A stretch of DNA of 64,000 nucleotides from Gemmobacter megaterium (GTDB taxonomy: Bacteria > Pseudomonadota > Alphaproteobacteria > Rhodobacterales > Rhodobacteraceae): the NCBI RefSeq assembly GCF_900156815.1, contig NZ_FTOT01000002.1:62001-126000 (forward strand), written 5' to 3'. Below the pieces are notes generated by a model. That model was not told the DNA's origin, made no database searches, and worked only from the letters and a program-made list of their open reading frames with translations. The stretch's first letter is position 1. The number at the start of each line of letters is the position of its first letter. This document shows positions 15,684 to 23,762 of this stretch, one piece after another. Position numbers and translations under genes: made by a program.

Positions 15684-17282
15684 TCAGCCCCGCGCATCCT
15701 CCAGGATCATCCGTGCGGCCTTTTCCGCGATCATCAGGGTGGGCGCGTTGGTATTGCCGCTGGTGATCGTCGGCATGACAGAGGCATCGGCCACCCGCAG
15801 CCGCCCCAGCGCACGGAACCGCAAGCGCGGATCGACGACCGAACCGGGATCGGCCCCCATCCGGCAGGTGCCTACGGGATGAAAGATGGTGGTCCCGATG
15901 TCGCCCGCCGCGCGCACCAGATCGGCCTCGGTCTCGTAGGTCGGGCCGGGGCGGTATTCCTCGGGGTGGAACCGGGCAAAGGCGGGTTGCGTGGCAATCT
16001 GCCGGGTCAGGCGAATGGACCGGGCCGCAACCTGCCGATCCGCCTCGGTCGCCAGATAGTTGGGCCGAATGGCGGGATGCTGGCGGAAATCGGCGGTTTT
16101 CACATGCACAGATCCCCGGCTGTCGGGCCGCAGGTTACACACGCTGGCGGTGATGGCGGGAAAGGGATGAACCGGGTCGCCGAATTTGTCCAGGCTGACC
16201 GGCTGGACATGGTATTCCAGATCCGCCGTCGCCTTTTCGGGGCCAGAACGGGTAAAGATGCCCAACTGGCTGGGCGCCATGGCCATGGGACCAGAGCGGT
16301 TGACCAGATATTCCAGCCCGATCGCCGCCTTGCCCCACAGGCTGCTGGCCTTTTCGTTCAGCGTGGGCACGCCCGTCACCTTGTAGACCAGCCGCAGTTG
16401 CAGATGGTCTTGCAGGTTTTCGCCGACCCCCGGCACCTCGACCTGTGGGGCGATCCCGGCGGCCTGAAGCACCTCGCCCCGGCCAACCCCCGACAGTTCC
16501 AGCAATTGCGGAGATCCGATGGCCCCCGCCGCCAGTATGGTTTCGCGCGCCGCGCGCACCTCTTTGCGCTGGCCGTCGTGGTGATAGACCACGCCCTGCA
16601 CCTCGCCGTCCTCGATGATCAGGCGTTCGGCATGGGCGCCGGTCAGCACCAGCAGATTGGCCCGCCCCTTGGCCGGGCGCAGGAACGCCTTGGCCGTGTT
16701 CCAGCGGATGCCCCGGCGCTGGTTGACCTCGAAATAGCCCACGCCTTCGTTGTCGCCACGGTTGAAATCGTCGTTGCGCGGGATTCCGGCCTGAATGGCC
16801 GCATCCCGAAACGCATCCAGCACATCCCAATGCAGACGTGCCTTTTCCACCCGCCATTCCCCGCCCGCGCCATGCTGGTCATCGGCGCCCAGATGGTAAT
16901 CCTCTTGTGCGCGGAACAGCGGCAGCACCTCGTCCCAGCCCCAGCCGGTGCAGCCCATCTGGCGCCAACCGTCGAAATCCTGCGCCTGGCCACGCATGTA
17001 GATCATGCCGTTGATCGACGAACAGCCCCCCAGAACCCGCCCGCGCGGATACAGCAGATCGCGCCCGTTCAGGCCCGGTTCTGCCTCGGTGCGAAAGCCC
17101 CAGTCCGTGCGCGGATTGCCGATGCAATACAGGTAGCCGACGGGAATGTGGATCCAGTGGTAATTGTCGCGCCCGCCCGCCTCCAGCAGCAGCACGCGGT
17201 TGCGCGGATCGGCCGACAGCCGGTTGGCCAGCACACATCCCGCACTGCCCGCGCCGATGATCACATAATCGAACCCGTCCAT
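15684..17282 (-). CDS. GMC-family FAD oxidoreductase (choline dehydrogenase-like)
   Basis: A 532-residue glucose-methanol-choline oxidoreductase. The N-terminal FAD-binding motif is DYVIIGAGSAGCVLANRLS (residues 5-23). The GMC signature stretch PRGRVLGGCSSINGMIYMRG lies near residues 85-104, and the C-terminal FHPVGTCRMG and NTNAPTLMIAEKAA motifs carry the active-site His/Asn region. It probably oxidises an alcohol to an aldehyde with FAD. The start MDGFDYVII places the Rossmann motif at the N terminus, as is normal; an 80-codon upstream extension has no family features. It is divergent from the Rrf2-type regulator. Its role in the catabolic island (side-chain alcohol oxidation?) is inferred from position only. 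Confidence 0.87.
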   Translation of the reverse strand: MDGFDYVIIGAGSAGCVLANRLSADPRNRVLLLEAGGRDNYHWIHIPVGYLYCIGNPRTDWGFRTEAEPGLNGRDLLYPRGRVLGGCSSINGMIYMRGQAQDFDGWRQMGCTGWGWDEVLPLFRAQEDYHLGADDQHGAGGEWRVEKARLHWDVLDAFRDAAIQAGIPRNDDFNRGDNEGVGYFEVNQRRGIRWNTAKAFLRPAKGRANLLVLTGAHAERLIIEDGEVQGVVYHHDGQRKEVRAARETILAAGAIGSPQLLELSGVGRGEVLQAAGIAPQVEVPGVGENLQDHLQLRLVYKVTGVPTLNEKASSLWGKAAIGLEYLVNRSGPMAMAPSQLGIFTRSGPEKATADLEYHVQPVSLDKFGDPVHPFPAITASVCNLRPDSRGSVHVKTADFRQHPAIRPNYLATEADRQVAARSIRLTRQIATQPAFARFHPEEYRPGPTYETEADLVRAAGDIGTTIFHPVGTCRMGADPGSVVDPRLRFRALGRLRVADASVMPTITSGNTNAPTLMIAEKAARMILEDARG

Positions 17283-17536
17283 CCCGTTCCCCCGCCCTGT
17301 CTGAACATGCCCATCGCCACCTTGCCGGGGCGTTGGCGGCAAGGTGCCGCGAACGCGGATCGGGCGCAAGGCGGCGCGGCCGATTGTTTTTGCGCCACCG
17401 TTGACCCAGACTGCGCAAGGGCGGCCCGCCCCCCGCCCGCCACCTATGCCAAACCGGCGGCACCCCGCCCCTTGCCAGAGGCCATCTGCGGATGTCATCT
17501 GGCCCGAACGGTTGCAGCCCATGGCACGAGGCCCCG

Positions 17537-17980
17537 ATGCGTCAGGATACCCGCCTTTCCCGCCTGCTCCATGTTCTGCTGCACATGGCCCAGACCGAGG
17601 CGCCCATGACCTCGGAGCAGATCGCGCAGATGCTGGGCTCCAATGCCGTGGTGGTGCGGCGCATCATGGCCGGGCTGCGCAATGCGGGCTATGTCGCGGC
17701 AGAGCGTGGCCATGGCGGCGGCTGGCGTCTGGTGCGGCCCACCGACCAGATCACGCTGATGGATGTCTACCGCTCGCTGGATGAACCCGACCTGTTCGCC
17801 TTCGGCTTTTCCAACCCGGCGCCGCAATGTCTGGTGGAACAGGCGGTGAATGCCACGATCGAGACCACCGTATCCGAGGCGGCGGCAGCCTTGCGCCAAC
17901 GGTTCGGTCAGATCCGGCTGTCCGACATCGAACAGGATGTCGAGCGGCGATGGCAGGTGCTCCGCGACCTGCGGTATTGA
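17537..17980 (+). CDS. Rrf2-family transcriptional regulator
   Basis: A 147-residue winged-helix protein: helix-turn-helix MTSEQIAQMLGSNAVVVRRI (about residues 24-43) followed by the glycine-rich wing ERGHGGGWRL, typical of Rrf2. Unlike IscR and NsrR it has only one cysteine (Cys98), so it cannot hold the usual three-Cys Fe-S cluster. It is closer to the YwnA/CymR-like redox or metabolite-sensing members. It is divergent from the GMC oxidoreductase, 254 bp apart, and may control it. The start MRQDTRLSRLLHVLL fits family length. Confidence 0.85.
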   Translation: MRQDTRLSRLLHVLLHMAQTEAPMTSEQIAQMLGSNAVVVRRIMAGLRNAGYVAAERGHGGGWRLVRPTDQITLMDVYRSLDEPDLFAFGFSNPAPQCLVEQAVNATIETTVSEAAAALRQRFGQIRLSDIEQDVERRWQVLRDLRY

Positions 17981-18015
17981 CCAGGCGACCCTGACCGGGC
18001 GGGGCCGCCCTGCTG

Positions 18016-19062
18016 TCATGGCAGGCGATGCAGCCATGCCTCGGAGGAAAACTTCTCTTGCGCAAGGGTCTCGGCGCTGGTCCGTTCCTCGGGCGTCAGG
18101 GCACCGTCCTGCCCACCGTTCAACGCGATGAAGGTCGCCTTCATGCGCGCCATCACCTCGGCCCGTTCCAGCCCCGTCTGGCTGCGCACCGGATCCACCC
18201 GTTTGGCGGCGCTGGCGATGCCCTTGTCCGACAGCTTTTCCCGCCCGATGCGCAGCACCTGCATCATCTTGTCGGCATCCATGTCATAGGCCATCGTGAC
18301 ATGGTGCAGCACCGCCCCGCCGGCATAGCGTTTCTGGGCGGCACCACCGATCTTGCCCCTGGAACTGGCGATGTCGTTCAAGGGCTTGTAGACCGCATCA
18401 ATCCCCATGTCGTTCAGCGCCTGCAACGCCCAGGCGTCCAGAAACGCATAGGACGCGCCAAAATCCATGTCGGCCACCAGATCGGCAGGCGCGTATAGCG
18501 ACCAGGTGATCGTCGATCCCGGCTCAACGAACATCGCCCCGCCTCCGGTGACCCGCCGCACCACCTGCACCCCCAGACGGGCGCAGGCCGCCAGATCGAC
18601 CTCGTTCTGCACCGACTGGAAATTGCCGATGATGATGGCGGGGCGGTCCCATTGCCAGAACCGCAGGGTCGGGCCACGGCGGCCCGCCGCCACCTCGCGC
18701 GCAAGAACCTCGTCCAGCGCAAGATGCATCGCAGGCGACTGGATGCCGTCCAGCAGGGTCCATTCGTAGTCGCGCCAGCCGCGCGCCGTGCCAAGCGCGC
18801 GGCGCACCGCAATGGCGACGGCCTCGGGCGAGAATCCCATCAGCATCGCATCGGGACGCAGGCCCCGGCGGATCGCGGCGGCCATTCCGGCGGCGTCGGT
18901 CGTCGCCTCCAGCCCCTCCAGCGCGGCGATGATGTCACCCAGCGCCTCGTCAGGCTCAAGAAAGAAATCGCCCGAAATCCGCACATTGGCCAGCCGCCCG
19001 TCGCGCAGATCCAGATTCGCCACCACCAGCTTGCCCCCGATGACCTTGTATTCGCCGTGCAT
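18016..19062 (-). CDS. lplA: Lipoate-protein ligase with rearranged domain order
   Basis: This 348-residue protein joins an N-terminal domain of about 90 residues (starting MHGEYKVIGGKLV), resembling the C-terminal accessory domain of LplA, to a biotin/lipoate ligase catalytic domain (about 95-345). Catalytic landmarks are the RRVTGGGAMFVE motif (169-180) and Lys237 in SRGKIGGAAQKR, equivalent to the lipoyl-AMP-binding lysine. LplA activates lipoate with ATP and attaches it to lysines of E2 and H proteins. The accessory domain is C-terminal in E. coli LplA, so this is a circularly permuted order. It is divergent from the pqi operon. Confidence 0.85.
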   Translation of the reverse strand: MHGEYKVIGGKLVVANLDLRDGRLANVRISGDFFLEPDEALGDIIAALEGLEATTDAAGMAAAIRRGLRPDAMLMGFSPEAVAIAVRRALGTARGWRDYEWTLLDGIQSPAMHLALDEVLAREVAAGRRGPTLRFWQWDRPAIIIGNFQSVQNEVDLAACARLGVQVVRRVTGGGAMFVEPGSTITWSLYAPADLVADMDFGASYAFLDAWALQALNDMGIDAVYKPLNDIASSRGKIGGAAQKRYAGGAVLHHVTMAYDMDADKMMQVLRIGREKLSDKGIASAAKRVDPVRSQTGLERAEVMARMKATFIALNGGQDGALTPEERTSAETLAQEKFSSEAWLHRLP

Positions 19063-19283
19063 CGCCCGCCCCCTGCCTTGTCGCCCATGACCATCACCAT
19101 GAAGCTTGCTGCCACATCGGGCCACAAATCGAAAGCCGGTCCGCCCGACAGGCGGCGCCAACCCGCCACGCGGCGCGAAATCCCCCCGGCGGCACTGGAC
19201 CCTGCCCGCCACGCCCCCATATATAAGGATATGTGGCTGGTAAATGTTTGGCCGATCTGTGGTTTGAGGGGTAGACGCCGCGC

Positions 19284-19928
19284 ATGATGGCCGGAATGAC
19301 TGTTGCCGACTCCGCCGGGCCCGACCTTGTTGCCTGCCCGACCTGCGATGCGTTGCATCGTGTCGGGTCGGTTCCGTTGGGTGCGCGTGGCCGGTGCAGC
19401 CGCTGCGGAACGGTGCTGGCGGCGCCACGTGCCGGGGCGATGACTCGCATCGTGATGCTGGCCGCAACATCGCTGGTGCTGATGGTGGCGGCCGTGTTCT
19501 TTCCGTTCCTGGAAATCAGCGCCGGGGGCATGACGCGCAAGAGCTCTGTCCTTGATGCCGCGCTGGCCTTTTCCGACGGGCTGACCCTGCCGCTGACCCT
19601 GGCTGTGGCCGCATTCATCATCGTCTTGCCAGCCTTGCGGCTGGGGCTGATCATCTACGCGCTGGCCCCCATGGCGCTGGGATGGCATCCCGCCCGGCGG
19701 GCCGTGCCCGCCTTTCGCCTGGCAGAGTCCTTGCGGCCCTGGGCCATGGCCGAGATCTTCGTGATCGGCGTGGCCGTCGCGCTGGTGAAGGTGGGGGGAC
19801 TTGCAACGCTGCACTTCGGCGTTGCCTTCTGGGCCTTTGTCCTGCTGGTGCTGGTCAATGTGCTGAATGACAACTTCATGTGCAGGCTCACGATATGGCG
19901 CACGCTGGAACAACGCAGCCGGTCCTGA
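19284..19928 (+). CDS. PqiA-type membrane protein, first half
   Basis: The 214 residues begin with a zinc ribbon (Cys18, Cys21, Cys38, Cys41) followed by about four transmembrane helices and a conserved PqiA block. In E. coli one PqiA protein carries two such modules; here they are split into two 214-residue proteins encoded by overlapping genes. PqiA is the inner-membrane partner of the PqiB MCE tunnel in inter-membrane lipid transport. The upstream 220-bp divergent spacer contains the AT-rich CATAT-N6-ATATG element, a likely promoter or operator region. Confidence 0.87.
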   Translation: MMAGMTVADSAGPDLVACPTCDALHRVGSVPLGARGRCSRCGTVLAAPRAGAMTRIVMLAATSLVLMVAAVFFPFLEISAGGMTRKSSVLDAALAFSDGLTLPLTLAVAAFIIVLPALRLGLIIYALAPMALGWHPARRAVPAFRLAESLRPWAMAEIFVIGVAVALVKVGGLATLHFGVAFWAFVLLVLVNVLNDNFMCRLTIWRTLEQRSRS

Positions 19929-20524
19929 CCGCGCGCGGCGCGGGCTTGCGGGGGTGCCGCACCTGCGGCAAGGCCAATCCGGCCGAGGCAGCGCAATGCC
20001 TGCGCTGTGGCAGCGCCCTGCTGCCCGAACCGGGCTTGCAGGCAGTCTGGGCCTGGTTGTTCGCCGGAATGGTCGTCTACATTCCCGCCAACGTCTATCC
20101 CATGCTGCGCACGCTGACGATGGGACGGATGCAGGACAGCACCATTGTCGGCGGCGCGGTGGAACTGGCCCGCCACGGTTCGTGGGGTGTCGCGCTGATC
20201 GTCATTCTGGCCAGCGTGGTGATTCCGGTCGCAAAGTTCGGCATCATCGCCTATCTGGCGCTGGCAGTGCGCAATCGCTGGCCGATGCGGGGCAACAGCC
20301 GGCATCACCTGTACGAGATCGTCGAATTCGTCGGTCGCTGGTCGATGATCGACGTGTTTGTCGTCGCCATCCTGTCGGCGCTGGTGAAATTCAGCCTCGT
20401 CGCGACGATCGCGCCGGGGATCGCTGCGGTCAGCTTTGCCTTGTCGGTGATCTTCACCATGCTGGCCGCCCAAAGTTTCGACCCGCGCCTGATCTGGCGC
20501 TCTACGGATAGCAAGACCGCATGA
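19895..20524 (+). CDS. PqiA-type membrane protein, second half
   Basis: About 209 residues; zinc ribbon Cys21, Cys24, Cys35, Cys38 (from MAHAGTTQ), then four membrane helices. The IPANVYPML motif near the first helix is typical of PqiA modules. The reading frame begins inside the end of the first pqiA gene (34-49 bp overlap, alternative start 19880) and its stop overlaps the MCE gene by 4 bp (ATGA), so all three are translationally coupled. Presumably it forms a heterodimer equivalent to the two-domain PqiA. Confidence 0.87.
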   Translation: MAHAGTTQPVLTARGAGLRGCRTCGKANPAEAAQCLRCGSALLPEPGLQAVWAWLFAGMVVYIPANVYPMLRTLTMGRMQDSTIVGGAVELARHGSWGVALIVILASVVIPVAKFGIIAYLALAVRNRWPMRGNSRHHLYEIVEFVGRWSMIDVFVVAILSALVKFSLVATIAPGIAAVSFALSVIFTMLAAQSFDPRLIWRSTDSKTA

Positions 20525-22599
20525 CCCAGCCGCCCGACATGGACATCCAGCCCGCCCGCCGGTCTTTCTGGCGCAACCTGTCGCCGGTCTGGCTGGTGCC
20601 GGTGCTGGCCGTTGCCGTTTCGCTGGGCATCGCCTGGCGCAGCTTCAACGACCGGGGCGTGCTGGTCGAGATCACGTTCCAGAACGCCGCGGGCATTTCG
20701 CCGGGCGAAACGGCGGTGCGGCTGCGCGATGTGCCCATCGGCCATGTCGAACGGGTGGCCTTTTCGCCGGATCTGTCCGAGGTGATCGTCTTCACCCGCA
20801 TCGACCGCACCGTGGCAGAGGTGATCCCGCCCGATGCCAGCTTCTGGGTGGTGCGCCCCGAGGTCAGCGCGCGGGGCATCACAGGGCTGACGACGGTTCT
20901 GTCCGGCGTCTATATCGAAGCCTCGTTCCTGCCCGGCACCGACGACAGCGCGCGCCGGTTCACCGGGCTGGAGACCGCCCCGCTGGTGGCACCGGGGCGC
21001 GAGGGCACCCGCATCACCCTGCGCGCGCCCGACGGCAACCGGCTGACGCCCGGCGCCCCTGTGCTGTATCGCGGCATCCAGGTCGGCCATATCGAACGCC
21101 CCCGCCTGATGGACGGGCTGGACGGAATTGTCGTCGATGCCTTTATCGAAGCGCCGCATGATCAGCGCCTGACCACCGCGACGCGGTTCTGGGACACCTC
21201 GGGGTTTTCGGTCTCGCTCGGGCCTTCGGGTGTGCGGCTGAGCGTGGGCAACCTGGCCTCGTTGCTGACGGGAGGGATCACCTTTGATACGATCACCTCG
21301 GGCGGGGCGCCTGTCGCGGCCGATATGGTCTTTGAACTCTACACCGATGAAAACGCCGCGCGCGAAGGGGCGGCGATTGGGGCTGCGGTGAACGCGCTGC
21401 GCGTATCGGCGGAATTCGACGGATCGGTCCAGGGGCTGAATGCCGGGGCGCAGGTCCGCTATCGCGGGGTGCGCGTGGGCGAGGTCACGTCGATCAGCCC
21501 CAGAGTGACGATCATCAACGACACCCCCAGCGTGCGGATGCAGGTTTCGCTGGCGCTGGATCCTGCGGCGATGGGGCTGGCCGACGATGCCGGCCCGGCA
21601 GAACTGGAACAGGTGTTGTCCGGTCTGGTGGCCGAGGGCCTGCGCGCGCAGCTTGCGCCTGCCTCGTTCTTTCGCACCTCGCTGGTGATCGAACTGGTAG
21701 AGCGGCCCGAAGCCCCCCCCGCCACATTGATGCAGCCCGAGAATGGTGTGCCCGTCATCCCGTCGCTGCCATCCGACATTCCCGATCTGACCGCCACGGC
21801 GCAGGGGATGCTGGGCCGGATCAACAGCCTGCCGATCGAGGATCTGCTGACGCAGGCCATTTCGCTGATGGCGACGGCCGAAACCCTGATCGGCTCTGAC
21901 GAGACCCGCGCCGCGCCGGGCGCCGTGGTGGCGCTGATGGACGAGGCGCGCAAGCTGATCGGCAGCGCGGATACCCAGGCGCTGCCCGGCGACATCCGCA
22001 GCGCCGTTGCCGGGCTGAGCGGTGTGCTGGAGGCGTTGAACGAACAAAAGGCCGTGGACCGTCTGGTCGCCGCACTGACCGCCGCAGAGGAGGCGGCCGG
22101 TTCGGTCAGCACCTCTGTCGAGGATTTCCCGGCCATCGCCGAAGAACTGCGTGCCGTGGTGCAAAAGGCCGACGCCCTGGAGATCGAAGGACTGATTGCA
22201 TCTGCCAACAAGGTGCTGGACAGCGCGGATCGCTTTATCAACGCCGATGGAACCCAATCGCTGCCCCCCGCCCTGACCGGCGCCCTGGGCGAGATCGAGG
22301 CGGCGCTGGCAGAGTTGCGCGCAGGCGGTGTGGTGCCGAACATCAACAGCACTCTGGCCTCTGCCAGCACCGCGGCAGAGGCCGTGGCCGAGGCCACCAA
22401 GGATTTGCCGCAACTGGCCGCCCGGTTGGACCGGCTGGTTGATCAGGCCGAGGCGCTGGTTGGCGCCTATGGTGCGCGCTCGCCGGTGAACGAGGAAATC
22501 CTGTCGGCCCTGCGCGAGGCACGGGCAACCGCGCGGGCCTTCTCGCAACTTGCGCGGGCGCTGGAACGCAACCCCAATTCGCTCTTGTTTGGACGGTGA
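20521..22599 (+). CDS. pqiB: MCE-domain inter-membrane lipid transport protein PqiB
   Basis: A 692-residue protein with an N-terminal membrane anchor (about residues 20-40, LSPVWLVPVLAVAVSLG) and three successive MCE domains: about 44-140 (GISPGETAVRLRDVPIGHVE), about 155-245 (PGAPVLYRGIQVGHIE) and about 295-390 (GAQVRYRGVRVGEV). A long helical C-terminal part (about 430-690) follows. Three MCE modules plus a helical tail is the PqiB layout, which forms a hydrophobic channel across the periplasm. It is co-translated with the two PqiA genes and followed by the lipoprotein PqiC. Confidence 0.9.
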   Translation: MTQPPDMDIQPARRSFWRNLSPVWLVPVLAVAVSLGIAWRSFNDRGVLVEITFQNAAGISPGETAVRLRDVPIGHVERVAFSPDLSEVIVFTRIDRTVAEVIPPDASFWVVRPEVSARGITGLTTVLSGVYIEASFLPGTDDSARRFTGLETAPLVAPGREGTRITLRAPDGNRLTPGAPVLYRGIQVGHIERPRLMDGLDGIVVDAFIEAPHDQRLTTATRFWDTSGFSVSLGPSGVRLSVGNLASLLTGGITFDTITSGGAPVAADMVFELYTDENAAREGAAIGAAVNALRVSAEFDGSVQGLNAGAQVRYRGVRVGEVTSISPRVTIINDTPSVRMQVSLALDPAAMGLADDAGPAELEQVLSGLVAEGLRAQLAPASFFRTSLVIELVERPEAPPATLMQPENGVPVIPSLPSDIPDLTATAQGMLGRINSLPIEDLLTQAISLMATAETLIGSDETRAAPGAVVALMDEARKLIGSADTQALPGDIRSAVAGLSGVLEALNEQKAVDRLVAALTAAEEAAGSVSTSVEDFPAIAEELRAVVQKADALEIEGLIASANKVLDSADRFINADGTQSLPPALTGALGEIEAALAELRAGGVVPNINSTLASASTAAEAVAEATKDLPQLAARLDRLVDQAEALVGAYGARSPVNEEILSALREARATARAFSQLARALERNPNSLLFGR

Positions 22600-22600
22600 C

Positions 22601-23173
22601 ATGATGACCCTGCTGCCAAAAGCCCTGACGCTGCCCCTGATCCTGACGCTTGCCGCTTGCAGCGGCGAGTCGACACGGTTCCTGATCGAGCCTGCCCCGA
22701 CCGAGGCGCCGGTGCGCCTGCGGGTGTCCAGCATCGAGATGCGCGAGGTTGTCCTGCCCGCCTATGCCGCCGACAGCCAGATCCTGGCCGAAGGGGCCGA
22801 TGGCGGCCTGCGCCCGGTCAAGGGGGCGGAATGGGCGGATGGGTCGGCCCAGGCGGTGACGGCGCAACTGGCCCGCAGCCTCGATCTGCGCAGCACGGCC
22901 AGCGTGGCCGCCGAACCCTGGCCCCTGACCGAACCCGCCGATGTCCGCCTGGAGGTGCGCATCGACCGCATGGTTGCGCGGGCGGATGGCCGGTTCCAGC
23001 TTTCGGGGCAATATGCCCTTGCCTCGCCGGACCGCAAGATCCGCGACAGCCTGACCCGGTTCGACCTTTCGGCCCCGTTGGCCGACGAGGCGCCGGGCGC
23101 CATCGCGGCGGCCTATGCGCAAACCCTGGATCAGCTGGGCCGGCGCATCATCGCCACCTTGCAGGGCCGCTAA
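22601..23173 (+). CDS. pqiC: PqiC-like outer membrane lipoprotein
   Basis: A 190-residue protein with a lipoprotein signal: hydrophobic stretch TLPLILTLAAC with Cys19 or Cys20 as the lipidated residue. The body matches the ABC-type transport auxiliary lipoprotein family (DUF330/PqiC), with RVSSIEMREVVLPAYAADSQ near the N terminus. PqiC anchors the PqiB tunnel at the outer membrane. It starts 2 bp after the pqiB stop. A convergent marR gene follows 31 bp downstream, with a terminator-like hairpin between. Confidence 0.87.
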   Translation: MMTLLPKALTLPLILTLAACSGESTRFLIEPAPTEAPVRLRVSSIEMREVVLPAYAADSQILAEGADGGLRPVKGAEWADGSAQAVTAQLARSLDLRSTASVAAEPWPLTEPADVRLEVRIDRMVARADGRFQLSGQYALASPDRKIRDSLTRFDLSAPLADEAPGAIAAAYAQTLDQLGRRIIATLQGR

Positions 23174-23184
23174 GACTGCCATCC

Positions 23185-23205
23185 GGGCCGCCGATGCGGC
23201 GGCCC
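23185..23205. terminator. Perfect inverted repeat between convergent pqiC and marR genes
   Basis: GGGCCGCC and GGCGGCCC (8-bp arms, 5-nt loop) lie between the pqiC stop (23173) and the marR stop (23205). A strong GC hairpin between convergent genes is probably a bidirectional terminator, but no T-run is present on either strand. Efficiency is uncertain. Confidence 0.5.
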
Positions 23206-23690
23206 TAGCCCGACATGGGCGGAGTGGCCGGGATCGCCGGGGCCTCCATCATATCGGCAACCTGGGCAAAGGCCGACAGGATGCCCGCCCGCACCGCCTC
23301 GTCCAGCGCCATGAAGGCGTCCTGGAACTGACGCCCGGACGGAACCGGCACCGCGCGCAGGGCACGGGCGCCTGCCTCGGTCAACGTCGTATGCACCACG
23401 CGCCGGTCCAGTGCCGAACGTTCGCGGCGGATCATGCCCTTGGCCTCCAGCTTGTCCAGAATCCCCACCACGGTGGGCGGGCTGAGATGCGCCGCCGCCG
23501 CAATGGCGCGGCTGTGCGCGCCTGCGCCCAGCGATTGCACGCAGGACAGCACCGAGACCTGCGGCAATGTCAGACCGAATTCCCGGTCGATCCGGCGCGA
23601 ATGCACCTCGGTCGCATGGGCAATGCGGCGCAGCGAATGCTGCAAGCCCAGAAGTTCCATCGCATCGGTCGTGGTCAATTCCCGCCTCAT
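23205..23690 (-). CDS. MarR-family transcriptional regulator
   Basis: A 161-residue winged-helix protein of the MarR family. It has a dimerisation helix region at the N terminus, recognition helix in HLSPPTVVGILDKLEAKGMI (about residues 68-87) and the wing with RSALDRRVVHTTLTEAG (about 90-106), the DRR being characteristic. It is divergent from the NAGGN osmolyte operon, with a 72-bp spacer carrying a perfect 12-bp palindrome, so it probably represses that operon and itself. The inducer may be a small-molecule or osmotic signal; not predictable. Confidence 0.88.
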   Translation of the reverse strand: MRRELTTTDAMELLGLQHSLRRIAHATEVHSRRIDREFGLTLPQVSVLSCVQSLGAGAHSRAIAAAAHLSPPTVVGILDKLEAKGMIRRERSALDRRVVHTTLTEAGARALRAVPVPSGRQFQDAFMALDEAVRAGILSAFAQVADMMEAPAIPATPPMSG

Positions 23691-23713
23691 AGGTTGAATA
23701 CTAAACGTTAGAA

Positions 23714-23725
23714 CACTAATTAGTG
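23714..23725. promoter_or_regulatory. Perfect 12-bp palindrome, candidate MarR operator
   Basis: CACTAATTAGTG sits in the 72-bp divergent spacer between the marR gene and the NAGGN operon. A second, looser dyad CTAA-N3-TTAG (23701-23711) lies beside it. The element is AT-rich within a GC-rich genome and sits where a repressor would block both promoters. MarR proteins commonly bind such 12-20-bp palindromes; binding is inferred. Confidence 0.55.
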
Positions 23726-23762
23726 CGCATCAAATGAATTTCATGGAGGTTCGGCACCGACA

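Noticed and set aside
17283-17522. An 80-codon N-terminal extension of the GMC oxidoreductase
   Set aside because: The FAD-binding motif should be near the N terminus, and the extension has no domain and no ribosome site.
20305-22734. 809-codon minus-strand open frame
   Set aside because: Antisense to the MCE gene, which has three clear MCE modules and a membrane anchor.
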